This document shows positions 1 through 10,446 of a DNA stretch of 64,000 bases, piece by piece. The position numbers were made by a program, and so were the translations under genes. Every line of letters begins with the position of its first letter. Position 1 is the first letter of the stretch. The stretch comes from Gaertneriomyces semiglobifer (lineage: Eukaryota > Chytridiomycota > Chytridiomycetes > Spizellomycetales > Spizellomycetaceae): assembly GCA_025558075.1 (NCBI GenBank), contig JAHLKF010000006.1:1011970-1075969 (forward strand), given 5' to 3'. Under the pieces are notes generated by a model. It had not been told where the DNA came from. It worked only from the letters and a program-made list of their open reading frames with translations, and did not search any database.

Positions 1-984
1 ATCAGTGCGTAGAAGGAACCCAGCTCAATCACGTCAGACACAGCGGTCCCACTGTCCTTATACTGCTGCCCAACGGCTGCCACATCCTTCTTTTTGGAGG
101 TCGCAGTCCGTTCTCTCTCAAGATCTTGAATTGTAGGGCTCAACGAGAGGCTTTCTAAAAGCGAAAGGGCCCTTGTATACTTTTCCAATGCCTCTTTGTA
201 ATTGCCTTCTTTAAAGCACTTTCCACCTTCTTCTTTTCGAATCGGAATCTCTTTCCATTTGTCGGTCGCCTCCATCTCCCATGGTTCGCGCACATAATTA
301 CCAGGAAGTTGTACGTCTAATAGCTCAAACTCAAATTCTAACGGAACGCCATGGACGTCTGCAAGATCGTCCTGAGCCTCCATCTCCTTGGCTAGGACAT
401 GCGCGCAGCACCCATGCGATCGAACAGGCGGAAGGCCTTTGGCCGCACCTATCCGGTTCTGCTTCTCTTGTTTGCGGACTTTTGCCAACTGCACATACTC
501 CTGAAGAGTGCCGTAGATGCATTAAGCCTTTGCCTCAACAGGTATCAAAGAGATGAGGAGGTACCTGGCAATATTCCGGCAAGCAAAGAAATCGAGCCTT
601 CTCGCCAACGTTCATAGTCTGAATGCAAGTTTCCATTGCTTTCACTGCAAAACTGTACCCTATACGCAACTCAAAGGGTTCCGGCGGGTCATCCTCCCTT
701 GTGTCATCTACCTTTCTGCGCTTAGGCCGGACACCGTCAAGGCTGTCACTCTTGGCGGAATCGTGATCACACGTTGTGGAATTCTGATCATGTTCACAGC
801 TGCCGTCGTGGTGATGACCATTTGTTCCCGGTTCACGACCATATGTGTAAACGGCGTAGTGGAAGCGAGCATTCGCTCCTCGCACCCAGTTGGGCCGGTT
901 CGATGGGTCACCATTTCGAATCAAAATCTTCACAATCCCACCATCAGGCGTTACTTTTTCCATATGCGACATGAGCTGGTCCAT
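1..984 (-). CDS. AIP/XAP2-like FKBP-TPR co-chaperone, 3' end outside window
   Basis: Two exons are visible, 984-565 and 500-1, joined over an intron at 501-564 (GTACCT...TTCAG) that removes a stop in the first frame. The N-terminal ~130 residues resemble the degenerate FKBP-type domain of AH-receptor-interacting protein (AIP), including a segment ending in GEKARFLC that parallels GEIAQFLC. An insert rich in His, Asp and Ser at about residues 50-95 is not typical of animal AIP. Exon 2 carries the linker and the first TPR helices (FKEGNYKEALEKYTRAL). In the family these proteins bind the Hsp90 C-terminus through the TPR and deliver clients. The start is the first ATG of exon 1 (MDQLMSHMEK). The C-terminus is cut off by the window edge. 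Family assignment is good; client and compartment are unknown. Confidence 0.8.
501..564 (-). other. intron in AIP-like gene
   Basis: Reading on the minus strand, GTACCTCC after CCAG opens and TCTTCAG closes a 64-base intron. Removing it joins LPEYCQ to EYVQLAKV in one frame. Confidence 0.75.
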
Positions 985-2058
985 GCCTCTAATCTATCAG
1001 CACTCTCATCAGCAGCAGCATCCTCTCCTCACCCTTGCCTAATGTCCATCTCACGCTGATGCCAAGCTCCAAAGCTGGTTCGTCGCAGCTCTTTTCAGTG
1101 TCGAACGCGACCACGTCCTTTTGGATTACGTAAACAGAATTGCGCAGCACGCGCGATTGTTTAACTGGAACTGACTATGCCAAATGTCCGTCCATACAGC
1201 TAAATTTAAAGATAACTGGATATGCCAACGTATGCAGAAGCTCAGATTGCCATCTGGAGTCCTGAATTATGTGCGCTGTAAGATGCATTTTTTGTTATTT
1301 TCAATTCTGAGCAAGGAGAGCCCCGTTTACGCTTGACATGTCTCCTTGGCTATGGTGCTGATCATGACAGCTGGGATACTCGCACACTTGGCCGTCGCTA
1401 CAGGTACAATATACAATCATAACAGCTATTTGTTCAATTGTTTAGAGATAAAGTGGTGCAAGCGTGATAGGGCTTGTCACTGGTACTGGCTGTTGCGGGC
1501 GCACTTTTAATTCCTTGTGGCCAGCCCTCCGACCAAAGCGCTAGTTCTTAGGCAACGGTAATCCAAAGGTGATCACCTTGGGCTCTTTCGCTAAGTCAGA
1601 TTAGAATGCACGAACGTGTTGTGACATGCAAGTGGTTTTTTCGGAGTGGTCGGGGTTGTTGGAAAACTCCGGAAATAAGAAGCGTGGCTCCGCGGGTTAT
1701 AAAAGTGAGGCATTCCTTCGTGGCATCGGTCCCAAAATGTCGTTTATATCCTGAAAGGCATTGAATATCAAGGGGTCTGCGCTGTGGATGGAAGAGGGTC
1801 GTCCCAAAACAAACAACAACAAGCGCTCGCGCGTTCGCGTTTGACGCGTCAGGACAGCCCTTCAAATTCAGGCATTTCGAAAACTGCCCAGCGCCCACTG
1901 CCAACGGCAAGCTTTTAGAGGTACTCCAAGGGTCAGTAGTTGGAAACAGTGTCGGGTTGATTCGCAGGGTTGGAGACGTGTGAAAGCTTTGAAAGTCAAG
2001 AAGTTCAACCAGTCTGCAGCCAATTACTGGTGGATTTCGACATAATTCCCCTTGAGCC
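985..2058. other. intergenic region, divergent promoters
   Basis: About 1.1 kb lies between the start of the AIP-like gene (-) and the start of the 403-residue orphan (+), so it should hold both promoters. A minus-strand open frame at 1596-2072 overlaps the orphan's start, has no recognisable domain and looks like chance. Nothing else is seen. Confidence 0.5.
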
Positions 2059-3270
2059 ATGCTCACCACCACTCAGCAACTGCAGCACCAACCGCCTGCA
2101 TTCGAGCGTATGGAAACTATTGATGCAGCAGAGGCATTGGTCGAATTGAGGGGGATGGATAGGTGGGAGGCACCGTCGGGCAATGCAGGCGATTCTGTGG
2201 TACCGTCAACCACTCAGCAAGCAACGAACGATAATTCTGATGAGACCTCTGCGTCACGGTCAAAGAGCATTGCGCAGGCTCCAGATCTTCTATCTGTTGA
2301 TGGTTCAATAGATCTTAGTGCCTGGAGACTAAAGAATTACGAAAAAGGTCGCGGCGGCGGAATGAGAGGACGGAAGCGATATCGGGCCGCCGGAGGGAGT
2401 AACAGCGTTACTCTTGGTCCAATAGACCCGATCAACCCGACGGGAATCATTCCTTTGGAGGGAGGGAGGCTGCCTCCTATCCGCAGTCTTGACCCGCCTC
2501 GGCCATACCCACACGGCCCGCATGTTAATCCGCGAGTGACATCCCGATCGTCGATGAACATATCCGTACCAAGGCGGACGAATACATCACGCGATTCGTT
2601 CTCCTCGGATACCCTAGCACCCATTACGAATAACCAGAATGGAATAAATGGAATCAGGCTTCCGAGATTAACCCCACCAATTCCTCCACCAAGTCTGCCT
2701 GCACTCATTGCGCCGGCGGTCGAGTCAAATCTCTCACCGCAAAACTTGCTTGCACCATCCACGCAGCAGCATCAGCACCAATCGCAACACCAACACACGG
2801 TGTGGGGATACCGAGATAGGCATCTCAGTATATCCACCGAAACGGATGAAGAAGTGTCCCCAAGAAACACACCAGTACAATCGTATCCCGGTAACGACCG
2901 TGGCGGCCGACCGGTTCGGACGTACACGCCCATTCCTCCGTACGCAACACATTATTCGCACGCTCCCTACGGACCGCCGCCGTCAAACACATACATGCCG
3001 TCTCAGATGGGACACCACACACAAGCATATCCACCGCCATCTCAACACCATTACCCGCCCTCATCTTCATATGCTCCACCCTCGTATTACGGATACGCGC
3101 TGCCGAATTTACACTCGTTAAGCATGGGAGGAAACCTACCCGACGAACCTCATGAAGGAATGCATAGCATTCGAAACGAAGATAAACATACCCGGACAAT
3201 TCATAGACTCTCTTCATTTCTTAGGGAGCGACGGGAGAGTCAAAGTGGTGGTCTCTCACGTCGACGTTAG
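2059..3270 (+). CDS. disordered Pro/Gln/His/Ser-rich orphan protein
   Basis: This is a single-exon gene of 403 residues starting at MLTTTQQLQH. I do not recognise the family. The first 90 residues are mixed and acidic. Residues ~100-140 hold a basic Gly/Arg patch (GRGGGMRGRKRYR) followed by a Pro/Ile-rich stretch. From about residue 200 the protein is dominated by Pro, His, Gln, Ser and Tyr (runs such as QQHQHQSQHQH), and it ends in a basic tail (LSRRR). No membrane segment or signal peptide is visible. The composition suits an intrinsically disordered regulatory or RNA/DNA-associated protein, but that is only an inference from composition. It precedes the Pol theta gene by ~340 bases on the same strand, with no evidence of co-transcription. 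Confidence 0.6.
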   Translation: MLTTTQQLQHQPPAFERMETIDAAEALVELRGMDRWEAPSGNAGDSVVPSTTQQATNDNSDETSASRSKSIAQAPDLLSVDGSIDLSAWRLKNYEKGRGGGMRGRKRYRAAGGSNSVTLGPIDPINPTGIIPLEGGRLPPIRSLDPPRPYPHGPHVNPRVTSRSSMNISVPRRTNTSRDSFSSDTLAPITNNQNGINGIRLPRLTPPIPPPSLPALIAPAVESNLSPQNLLAPSTQQHQHQSQHQHTVWGYRDRHLSISTETDEEVSPRNTPVQSYPGNDRGGRPVRTYTPIPPYATHYSHAPYGPPPSNTYMPSQMGHHTQAYPPPSQHHYPPSSSYAPPSYYGYALPNLHSLSMGGNLPDEPHEGMHSIRNEDKHTRTIHRLSSFLRERRESQSGGLSRRR

Positions 3271-3607
3271 CATCTTTCATAATTTTGCTTCTTTCTTTTT
3301 TGGTTGTCGTATTTAAGGCCGCGATGGGTCAGGGTATGTACTTTGTAAAATAATGGGATTATATGCAATCCAAAGGCGATATGAGACATTCTGCTGTCAT
3401 TCTGACTGTTCCTTACGGCACTCATTGGCACATTCAACTGTATATCTGTAACTGAAGTCTTATTATGGTAAAAGCTCAAATAATTTAAGCAAAGCGTATG
3501 TGAATTGGCCTTGCTAAAGTGCGAGAAGTCGCGATGAGCCCTTTCACACGCTACAAGCGAAATGCTTCGCCGAAAGGTTCAGTAAGCCCATCCGAAATGT
3601 CAACTTG
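3271..3607. other. intergenic spacer
   Basis: This holds the 3' flank of the orphan and the promoter of the Pol theta gene. It is A/T-richer than the flanking coding sequence. I see no further gene in it. Confidence 0.4.
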
Positions 3608-6600
3608 ATGCAGGGTCAGAGGCGGAGGTCTGATCGGTTGAGGCAGTCGGAGAATCATCCACAGACCAACTCGTTGATCACCGATGTGTTCACGACGAAA
3701 AAGCGCACACGCCAAACACATACCGAACCGAAGAAGACTGCGAGCGTAACGAAGAGGCCGCCAACGCCGGTGCTGAGAGAATCGACGGTTCAGATTGAAG
3801 TAGATGCCGCGTCTTGTGGTGTCGTCAGAACTGCGCTTGTTCAGATTGGATCTTCTCAGAGTACTTCTCCAGACCTGTTTGATACTCGCGCTGCTAGCGA
3901 TCGCTCGGCTGTGAACCATGCTTCGGCAGAGGAATACCTTTCAAGGCCGATTGACGATTCATGGGACTCTGACACGTCGAGAAAACGCAAACGGCATTCT
4001 CCCTTGGATAACGAGAACACTCCAGTCATGACCGAAGTCCATCCAGAAACATTTGCAGATGCCGTGAAGCCTGTGAGGCAGCAGTCCAACGGTACGCACC
4101 ATAAGGAGATGTTAGGCATTGACTCTCAAAGTTCGGGGTTTATGAAGGCGTCCGCGTTTGCGGGGATGATACCATCCATTCCAGCCTTCTCCAACCTTTT
4201 CAAGGACGCACCATCCGCGACCAAGGCGGCCCCTTTGAGCAAGCCAAACCGGTCAACATCCTCAATGTGGCAAGCTGATACCGTTGCGGTCACACGGAAT
4301 GGAGACGCCTTCTCTTTTAACAGGCCAGAGTTCTCTACTTCCACTGTATCTGCCGTCGACCTATTGGATGATGCTTATTTTGAACGGCTATTGAAGTCTG
4401 TCCCCGAGGATACCGATGTAATGCAAGATGTCACAAGAAACCGTCCTGAAGTAGGCAATGCCACAACGGCGACACGAACCATCTCTGATGTGAAAAACGA
4501 GGAAGGATATTCTGCGAATGATCTGGTATTGCAAGAAATGGAATTTTTGGAGAACAATCTATATTTCTTTGAGGATGACAGTGAATTGCGCCTTGATGGT
4601 TCCATGGATGGGAATGAGCCAAACAGCCGAGTATCTGCGGATCTGTTTGATGTCGAAGAATGGGATGCTTCACGTACATTGAAATTGGAAGCTGGGTCCA
4701 GTTTCTTGCAGCATTCCGACCCTGTCAAAGGTCAAGTGGAGCTCGAGCTGATGAGTGAAGATGATATGATTGAGATGGACAAATCTGACTCGCTTGCACT
4801 GTCTAATGCAATTTACGGCCTACCAGACAATGTTATCAATGCCTTCACACGAGTGGGAACAATGTCATTATATAAATGGCAGTCAGAATGTCTGCTGCTC
4901 GACGGGGTTTTGGACGGAACTAAGAACCTCCTATATTCGGCTCCCACATCGGCGGGAAAATCGATGGTCGCAGATATTCTCATGTTGAAGAAGGTGTTGG
5001 AGACCAGGCGGAAAGCCATTATGATCGTTCCGTTTGTCGCGATCGCCGCAGAGCGTACAACGTATATGAAGGCGTTGATGGAATCTCAACCCGTGAAGGT
5101 AGTTGGCTACTATAGCGATGTGGGTTCATCATCATTTGAGGATGCCGATATCGCTTACTGTACGCCCGAAAAGGCCAATGGACTGCTTAACAAGCTATTG
5201 GAAGATGGAAAACACGAGGACATCGGTATTGTGGTCGTCGACGAATTACACATGGCTGGAGATCCACATCGAGGATACTTATTGGAGCTCCTGTTGACGA
5301 AATTGAAGTATGTCATGAGGGATAGGCTACAGTTAGTTGGTATGTCGGCTACACTTCCCAACTTGGAGACATTCCAGCGCTGGCTTGATGCGCATCTCTA
5401 TGTCACCATTGAGAGGCCAGTACCTTTGACAGAATTTATCAAATTTCGTAACGCTATTTATGATAGCAATGGGCACTTGCTGAAAAAACTGCAGTCGAAT
5501 ATTCCGTCGGACGCGGATCTACTCGCACCGCTTGTACAGCCGGTAATTGACGAAAGAGGATCGGTGTTGATATTTTGTAATTCCAAAAATCGCTGCGAGA
5601 CGACTGCTAAATTTTTGGCGCCTCTTCTGCATAGTGAGGTAGAGGGAGACATGCAGCAAAAGCGTGACGATGCTGCCAAGGAATTAACTCGAGCCCCTGG
5701 TAGTCCGGATGAGCTGCTTTCAGACTTGGTCAAGCGCGGCGTGGCGTTCCATCACTCTGGGCTTACCACCGAAGAACGGGGCATTATAGAGGATGCGTTT
5801 CGGTCCGGGCTTATCCGCGTGCTAACATGTACGTCGACACTTGCTCTTGGTGTTAACTTACCTGCTCGACGTGTGATCTTTCGTAATATGAAGATGGGTA
5901 TTTCCTCACTCAGTGCACGAGATTATAATCAAATGAAGGGACGGGCAGGGCGTAAGGGTATGGATCCCTTCGGAGAGTGCTTTATCATGTGTGCGACAGA
6001 CCGCGAGTTTGACGAAGCGAAGCAACTCATTCGAGCGACCCTGCAGCCGGTCACGTCGTGCTTGCTGACCGAGTTGAAGGGAATGAAAAGGGCTTTATTG
6101 GAAATCATTGTAAGTGGAATCGCGCGGACATGGTCGGATGTCCAGGCGTATATCAGTCAAACTTTGCTTTACGCGGAACAAGCGGAGTACAGGGGCGAAT
6201 TGCAAAGATGCGTCGAAAGCGCAATGGACTTTCTTATAGCCAATGGGTTTATTTCACGGCGTCAGCCCGTGGAGATGAAGTCGGCTGATTGCATCTTTAA
6301 GCCAGAGCTACTTGGCGCCGCTGCTGTAAGCTCCTCTCTATCGCCGGAAGAGGCATTAATTGTCTACAAGGAGCTGGATAAGGCGAGAGAGGGCTTTGTA
6401 CTCAAGGATGAGCTTCATACTGTTTATCACGTTACCCCGCCTTATCTGATTGAGTCGATTCGAATTGAATGGAACATCTTGACGGAAATTTACAACAGCC
6501 ATTCACGCGAGATTCATCGTAAAGTGGCAGAACTGGTGGGTATTAAGGAGTATGTGCTGTATACCCAACGCCAAAACCGTTTGAAGCCAGAAGAGAAACG

Positions 6601-9196
6601 TGTCTACGATCGATTCTACATTGCTCTCATACTACACGACCTTGTTCAAGAGAAGCCATATCACGAGGTGCTTTACAAATACCCAGGTATATCGCGCGGG
6701 CAACTTCAGACACTACAGACCCAAGCTGGTACATTTGCGGGAATGGTGAAAACCTTTTGTGAGAAATTGGGATGGCAGTCCCTTGCCATGATTGTGTCTA
6801 ATTTTCATCACCGATTGAACTTTGGGGTTAGCGCAGAATTGTTGGAATTGATTCAGGTGCCGGAAATCGGAGCTAGCAGGGCGAGGGCTCTCTGGAATGC
6901 TGGTTATAAGACTGTTGCATCACTTTCGTGTATCTCCCCCGATGAGATTTTTGAGGCTCTGCAGAAGTCCACTCCGTCTTATGGACAGGACAAAGAATTT
7001 CAGAGAAGAATAGTAATGCGCGCTGCTAGGACTATTTCGGAAGGTGCAATGAAGATTATCCAGGAACAGATTGACGAAGCAGCTAAGGAAACTGAAAGAA
7101 AGCGACAATTACTGGCAAAAGCGCGGGAGATAAACAGTCCTGCATCAGCTCCCAGTCCGAGAAGTGAAGATCGTTCGCCAGCAGTACATGTCAACAAGAG
7201 TCCCGGGCTCAAACGCAGTCCAGCTGCTGATCGGACGTCCCGTCCTGCTTCTTCAACACTTCGGGGCACAGATGAAGCGGCAATCATGGCCCCTTCTGCA
7301 AAAAAGACGCAACTGCCCGCTGCATGTGCAGCTCTTCCTGGTCGAGGACAGTTCACGTTCAGCATTACCGACGCGACTGGTGATGAAATGGTTTTCGAGC
7401 GATTTCTCAAAGAATGGGCTCAACAGCGACTGTTCGCATGGCGAATTGTATGCACAGAACCTCGCAGCACGATCAAGGCGTTGGCGATATGCTGGCAGCC
7501 TGATAGCGTCTGGTTTCTTGACCCACAACATTCGGTGTTTAGCTGGCCTGCTATCCAAGAGGTATTCAATAAGCGATCCGTAAAGGTTGCATTCGATTGC
7601 AAACGTCAGTTAAAGTGTCTGATGCAATGCGGACTCACGGTCAAAGGAGATCTAATGGATCCGCAGGTTGCAGCGTGGTGTTTAGATCCGGAGTCTGAGC
7701 GGCGAGATTTGAAAACTATGTTTCGAACGATCTACCCTAGACTCGCGCTCAATGAACATGGAGACCAGAGATCGCTCTGTTGCCGAGAAGTTCTTCAGAC
7801 GTCTATGCTGATGGATCACATGCGGCTTCGGCTGTCTAAAGAGGGATTATTTGATCACTTCGCCAGCGTGGAGATGAAGATCGCTCCCGTATTAGCACAG
7901 ATGGAGGCTGTCGGGGTTGGTCTCGTGGATGCAGATCTAAAGGACTGTCGGAGCCTCTATGAGAAGCGGTTACGACAGTTGGAAGAAGAGGCGGAACGGT
8001 TAGCCGGCTTTCGCATTGACTTGCGAAACTCGAACCAAGTAGCTGGGGTTCTCTTTGACACACTCCAGCTTTCTTATGAGAATGCGATCGAAGGAACGAG
8101 TGTTTGCGAAAAGCAAAAGGCGCAACGTTCGCTTGGCAAGGCGGTTAAGCGTTCTACGTGCAAGGAAGTCTTGTTGAACTTGCGGGACCTGCATCGTTTT
8201 CCAAACATCGTACTGGAACATAGACGCATTGATAAGCTGTTAGCCATCTGCATGGATCCGCTAGAGACCGCGTCGGTGCAGAATGATGCGTTTGGGATGT
8301 CGAGGGTCCATTGTACCTACGACACTCACACTTACACTGGCCGAGTGCAAACGGTCAGCCCAAATTTACAGAATGTCCCAAAGCCGCAACACGTGGACCT
8401 GGAGAGTCAGTGTACAGAGGCAAACGTGCGAAACGCTTTCCATTCAGCCACTGGTATGGTGTTTATCTCTGCAGATTACTTTCAACTGGAACTGCGAATA
8501 ATCGCGCATATGTCGGGTGATCAGGACCTTATAGCCATTATGAAGAGCGGCAGCGATCTTTTTCATTCTGTGGCGAGGCGCTTATACGGGGACTCGGTTA
8601 CTGAAATCACTTACAGTCAGAGGAACAGGGCCAAAGCAATCTCCTATGGTGTGATCTACGGTATGGGAGCTCGTACCCTGGCCGAGGATCTTGAGGTGAC
8701 CGTGGCTGAAGCTGACGCGTTCATCAACGACTTCAACATGGCGTACCCTGGCATCGCGGCCTTCAAAGACCGTGTCATCGCTCGATGCCATGAGCAAGGA
8801 TATGTCGAGACCATTTTGGGCAGGAAGAGGTTCTTGCCACATATCCACTCAAAGAATGCGTCCGATCGTGCTCAGGCCGAACGGCAAGCGTTGAATACGA
8901 CCATTCAAGGATCTGCGGCTGACTTGGTCAAGCTGGGAATGATATTTATCGAAAAGGCGTTTCGACACCGTGGCTGGTCTCGGTGGATTTTGAATGGCGA
9001 TCAAAAAGCAGTGGACGTCCCGCACCTGGTTTTGCAGATTCATGATGAATTATTGTTTGAGGTGCCAGAGATGCTTGTGGACCAAGTGCGAGAGATTATT
9101 GTGGATTGCATGTCGCATACTTATGAAATGTCGGTCCCACTACCCGTTCGCTTGAAAACTGGTAAACAGTGGGGCAGTCTTACAGAGACAAAATGA
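3608..9196 (+). CDS. POLQ: DNA polymerase theta (helicase-polymerase fusion)
   Basis: A 1862-residue intron-less protein. After ~400 disordered residues comes an HELQ/POLQ-type superfamily 2 helicase: Walker A SAPTSAGKS (~445), DELH box (~543), GMSATLPN (~575), HHSGLTTEER (~714) and QMKGRAGRKGMD (~775), followed by the winged-helix and ratchet part to ~1160. A short Ser/Pro-rich linker (~1165-1250) leads to an A-family polymerase. The exonuclease-like part lacks a visible DxE first motif, as in metazoan Pol theta. The palm carries motif A DYFQLELR (~1620), motif B RNRAKAISYGVIYG (~1670) and motif C HDEL (~1811). In animals and plants Pol theta performs microhomology-mediated end joining in the nucleus. 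Human POLQ is ~2590 residues; the difference is mostly the central linker. The start is the first ATG, directly after an in-frame TTG. The assignment is very secure. Confidence 0.96.
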   Translation: MQGQRRRSDRLRQSENHPQTNSLITDVFTTKKRTRQTHTEPKKTASVTKRPPTPVLRESTVQIEVDAASCGVVRTALVQIGSSQSTSPDLFDTRAASDRSAVNHASAEEYLSRPIDDSWDSDTSRKRKRHSPLDNENTPVMTEVHPETFADAVKPVRQQSNGTHHKEMLGIDSQSSGFMKASAFAGMIPSIPAFSNLFKDAPSATKAAPLSKPNRSTSSMWQADTVAVTRNGDAFSFNRPEFSTSTVSAVDLLDDAYFERLLKSVPEDTDVMQDVTRNRPEVGNATTATRTISDVKNEEGYSANDLVLQEMEFLENNLYFFEDDSELRLDGSMDGNEPNSRVSADLFDVEEWDASRTLKLEAGSSFLQHSDPVKGQVELELMSEDDMIEMDKSDSLALSNAIYGLPDNVINAFTRVGTMSLYKWQSECLLLDGVLDGTKNLLYSAPTSAGKSMVADILMLKKVLETRRKAIMIVPFVAIAAERTTYMKALMESQPVKVVGYYSDVGSSSFEDADIAYCTPEKANGLLNKLLEDGKHEDIGIVVVDELHMAGDPHRGYLLELLLTKLKYVMRDRLQLVGMSATLPNLETFQRWLDAHLYVTIERPVPLTEFIKFRNAIYDSNGHLLKKLQSNIPSDADLLAPLVQPVIDERGSVLIFCNSKNRCETTAKFLAPLLHSEVEGDMQQKRDDAAKELTRAPGSPDELLSDLVKRGVAFHHSGLTTEERGIIEDAFRSGLIRVLTCTSTLALGVNLPARRVIFRNMKMGISSLSARDYNQMKGRAGRKGMDPFGECFIMCATDREFDEAKQLIRATLQPVTSCLLTELKGMKRALLEIIVSGIARTWSDVQAYISQTLLYAEQAEYRGELQRCVESAMDFLIANGFISRRQPVEMKSADCIFKPELLGAAAVSSSLSPEEALIVYKELDKAREGFVLKDELHTVYHVTPPYLIESIRIEWNILTEIYNSHSREIHRKVAELVGIKEYVLYTQRQNRLKPEEKRVYDRFYIALILHDLVQEKPYHEVLYKYPGISRGQLQTLQTQAGTFAGMVKTFCEKLGWQSLAMIVSNFHHRLNFGVSAELLELIQVPEIGASRARALWNAGYKTVASLSCISPDEIFEALQKSTPSYGQDKEFQRRIVMRAARTISEGAMKIIQEQIDEAAKETERKRQLLAKAREINSPASAPSPRSEDRSPAVHVNKSPGLKRSPAADRTSRPASSTLRGTDEAAIMAPSAKKTQLPAACAALPGRGQFTFSITDATGDEMVFERFLKEWAQQRLFAWRIVCTEPRSTIKALAICWQPDSVWFLDPQHSVFSWPAIQEVFNKRSVKVAFDCKRQLKCLMQCGLTVKGDLMDPQVAAWCLDPESERRDLKTMFRTIYPRLALNEHGDQRSLCCREVLQTSMLMDHMRLRLSKEGLFDHFASVEMKIAPVLAQMEAVGVGLVDADLKDCRSLYEKRLRQLEEEAERLAGFRIDLRNSNQVAGVLFDTLQLSYENAIEGTSVCEKQKAQRSLGKAVKRSTCKEVLLNLRDLHRFPNIVLEHRRIDKLLAICMDPLETASVQNDAFGMSRVHCTYDTHTYTGRVQTVSPNLQNVPKPQHVDLESQCTEANVRNAFHSATGMVFISADYFQLELRIIAHMSGDQDLIAIMKSGSDLFHSVARRLYGDSVTEITYSQRNRAKAISYGVIYGMGARTLAEDLEVTVAEADAFINDFNMAYPGIAAFKDRVIARCHEQGYVETILGRKRFLPHIHSKNASDRAQAERQALNTTIQGSAADLVKLGMIFIEKAFRHRGWSRWILNGDQKAVDVPHLVLQIHDELLFEVPEMLVDQVREIIVDCMSHTYEMSVPLPVRLKTGKQWGSLTETK

Positions 9197-9243
9197 GTAC
9201 TACCTAATGCGTACATAGAAGCTAATAATATATAGTTAACGTG

Positions 9244-10129
9244 CTAGTCTATCTCTAAGTCCTTTATGCTGTTCCAGAGGTAATCCTTGTCCTTGGTGTA
9301 GTGGTAACCGAGTTGGTTACTACCATACCTATGCGTCTCGGTGCTCTTCCCAAGAAACTGACCCGCCGCATCACGGACCTCGAGCAATGTTTCCCAATTC
9401 TCTCGATAGACGTCCCTCAAAGTGAGTCCCTTGGCTACAGCTCGACAACGGAGCTCGCACAGTAACTCCTGAATCCGCACATTTCCTGCGGGATACGGAT
9501 CTGACAGTTCTGGGAGTTTTCCAAGTTTCTGTGGGCCATCCATATCTACAATGATCGCTGCCCGCAACGCCATCCATGGGCCGTAAGTGGGGTGTACGCA
9601 TAGATAGCAATGCTGGTTATGAAAAGCCAGTCGAGATACATGGGACAGCCTTTGGAAATGAACAAAGTCCCTGCCCATTTCATGCGGGAACCGAACATCG
9701 TATTGAACTTCAGGTGCTAGCGCATTTTCTAACGCTAGTGTGACGATCTGTAAATGGGATCCAGGTTCCGGTTAGACTTGGACGGTCTGACTGGAGGTCG
9801 GTTCCTCCAAAGTTGTGCACTGACCTCACCTTATGGGCATAGTCGTCCAGTGGATGTTCGGGTTGAACTAATCGCTGTTCTGGATCCGTAGAAAGATAGG
9901 ATATGAATGGTTTCCAGAGAGTTTTTGTGTTGTAGATGAGGATCCCGAGAGTATTAGGGCGGCCATACGTCGGTAAAGGAAATCGTCCACATTCCGGATC
10001 TTCGTTGTAGTCTTGGACGCTGAACGGGTGAATGTGCAAACCTGCCGGCTCTAAGGTTGAGGCAAGCCCTTGCACCAGTGCATCCATTCTCTTGCACACC
10101 GGTGGTTTCAATGGTGGCGACCGAATCAT
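9244..10129 (-). CDS. MMACHC: MMACHC-like cobalamin trafficking protein (CblC)
   Basis: Exons 10129-9830 and 9747-9244 join over an 82-base intron (9748-9829, GTGAGG...TTTACAG) to give 267 residues. The sequence follows human MMACHC along its length: FPLPTYGRPNTLGILIYNT near residue 50, then DPEQRLVQPEHPLDDYAHK, and in exon 2 the signature CVHPTYGPWMALRAAI, matching CIHPRFGGWFAIRGVV and keeping the histidine equivalent to His122 at the cobalamin site. In animals MMACHC removes the upper ligand from alkyl- or cyanocobalamin in the cytosol and passes B12 to methionine synthase and methylmalonyl-CoA mutase. The Pro-rich C-terminal tail of the human protein is absent. Translation may start at the first ATG or at Met15 (10087), which better fits the family's N-terminus. 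It lies tail to tail with Pol theta, 47 bases apart. Confidence 0.88.
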
Positions 10130-10446
10130 GGGCCTGTAAGCTTCCAGATGGACAACCTCAGAGCTCTAAATGCACGTTGTGGGTACAAAGCGGTCGATGT
10201 TTGCAGTGGGCCATTACGTAAAGCCCGCCTATGAGCCATAATACTATTCTATGGCATGAAGAAGTGCACTACTTTATACTGCCATACGGTGCTAACCCTG
10301 CTCACGCCCTACCGGCGTTTTCTGCGGTTCGGTTTCTGAGGACTTTGCGTGGTCTTTGCGCCCTTCGGCACGGATAAAACATGGCTGGCAAACGGAGTGA
10401 GAATGTGAAATGGTGCAAGTAGCTGCCTTGCTATTTCAAGGATGGC
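10130..10446. other. intergenic spacer upstream of MMACHC-like gene
   Basis: This 317-base gap between two minus-strand genes should hold the MMACHC-like promoter and the 3' flank of the MDC1-like gene. No open frame or repeat of note is seen. Confidence 0.4.

Noticed and set aside
1596..2072. 158-codon minus-strand frame
   Set aside because: No domain, overlaps the start of the 403-residue gene, and composition looks random.
2337..2762. Minus-strand frame inside the orphan gene
   Set aside because: Shadow of the Pro-rich coding strand.
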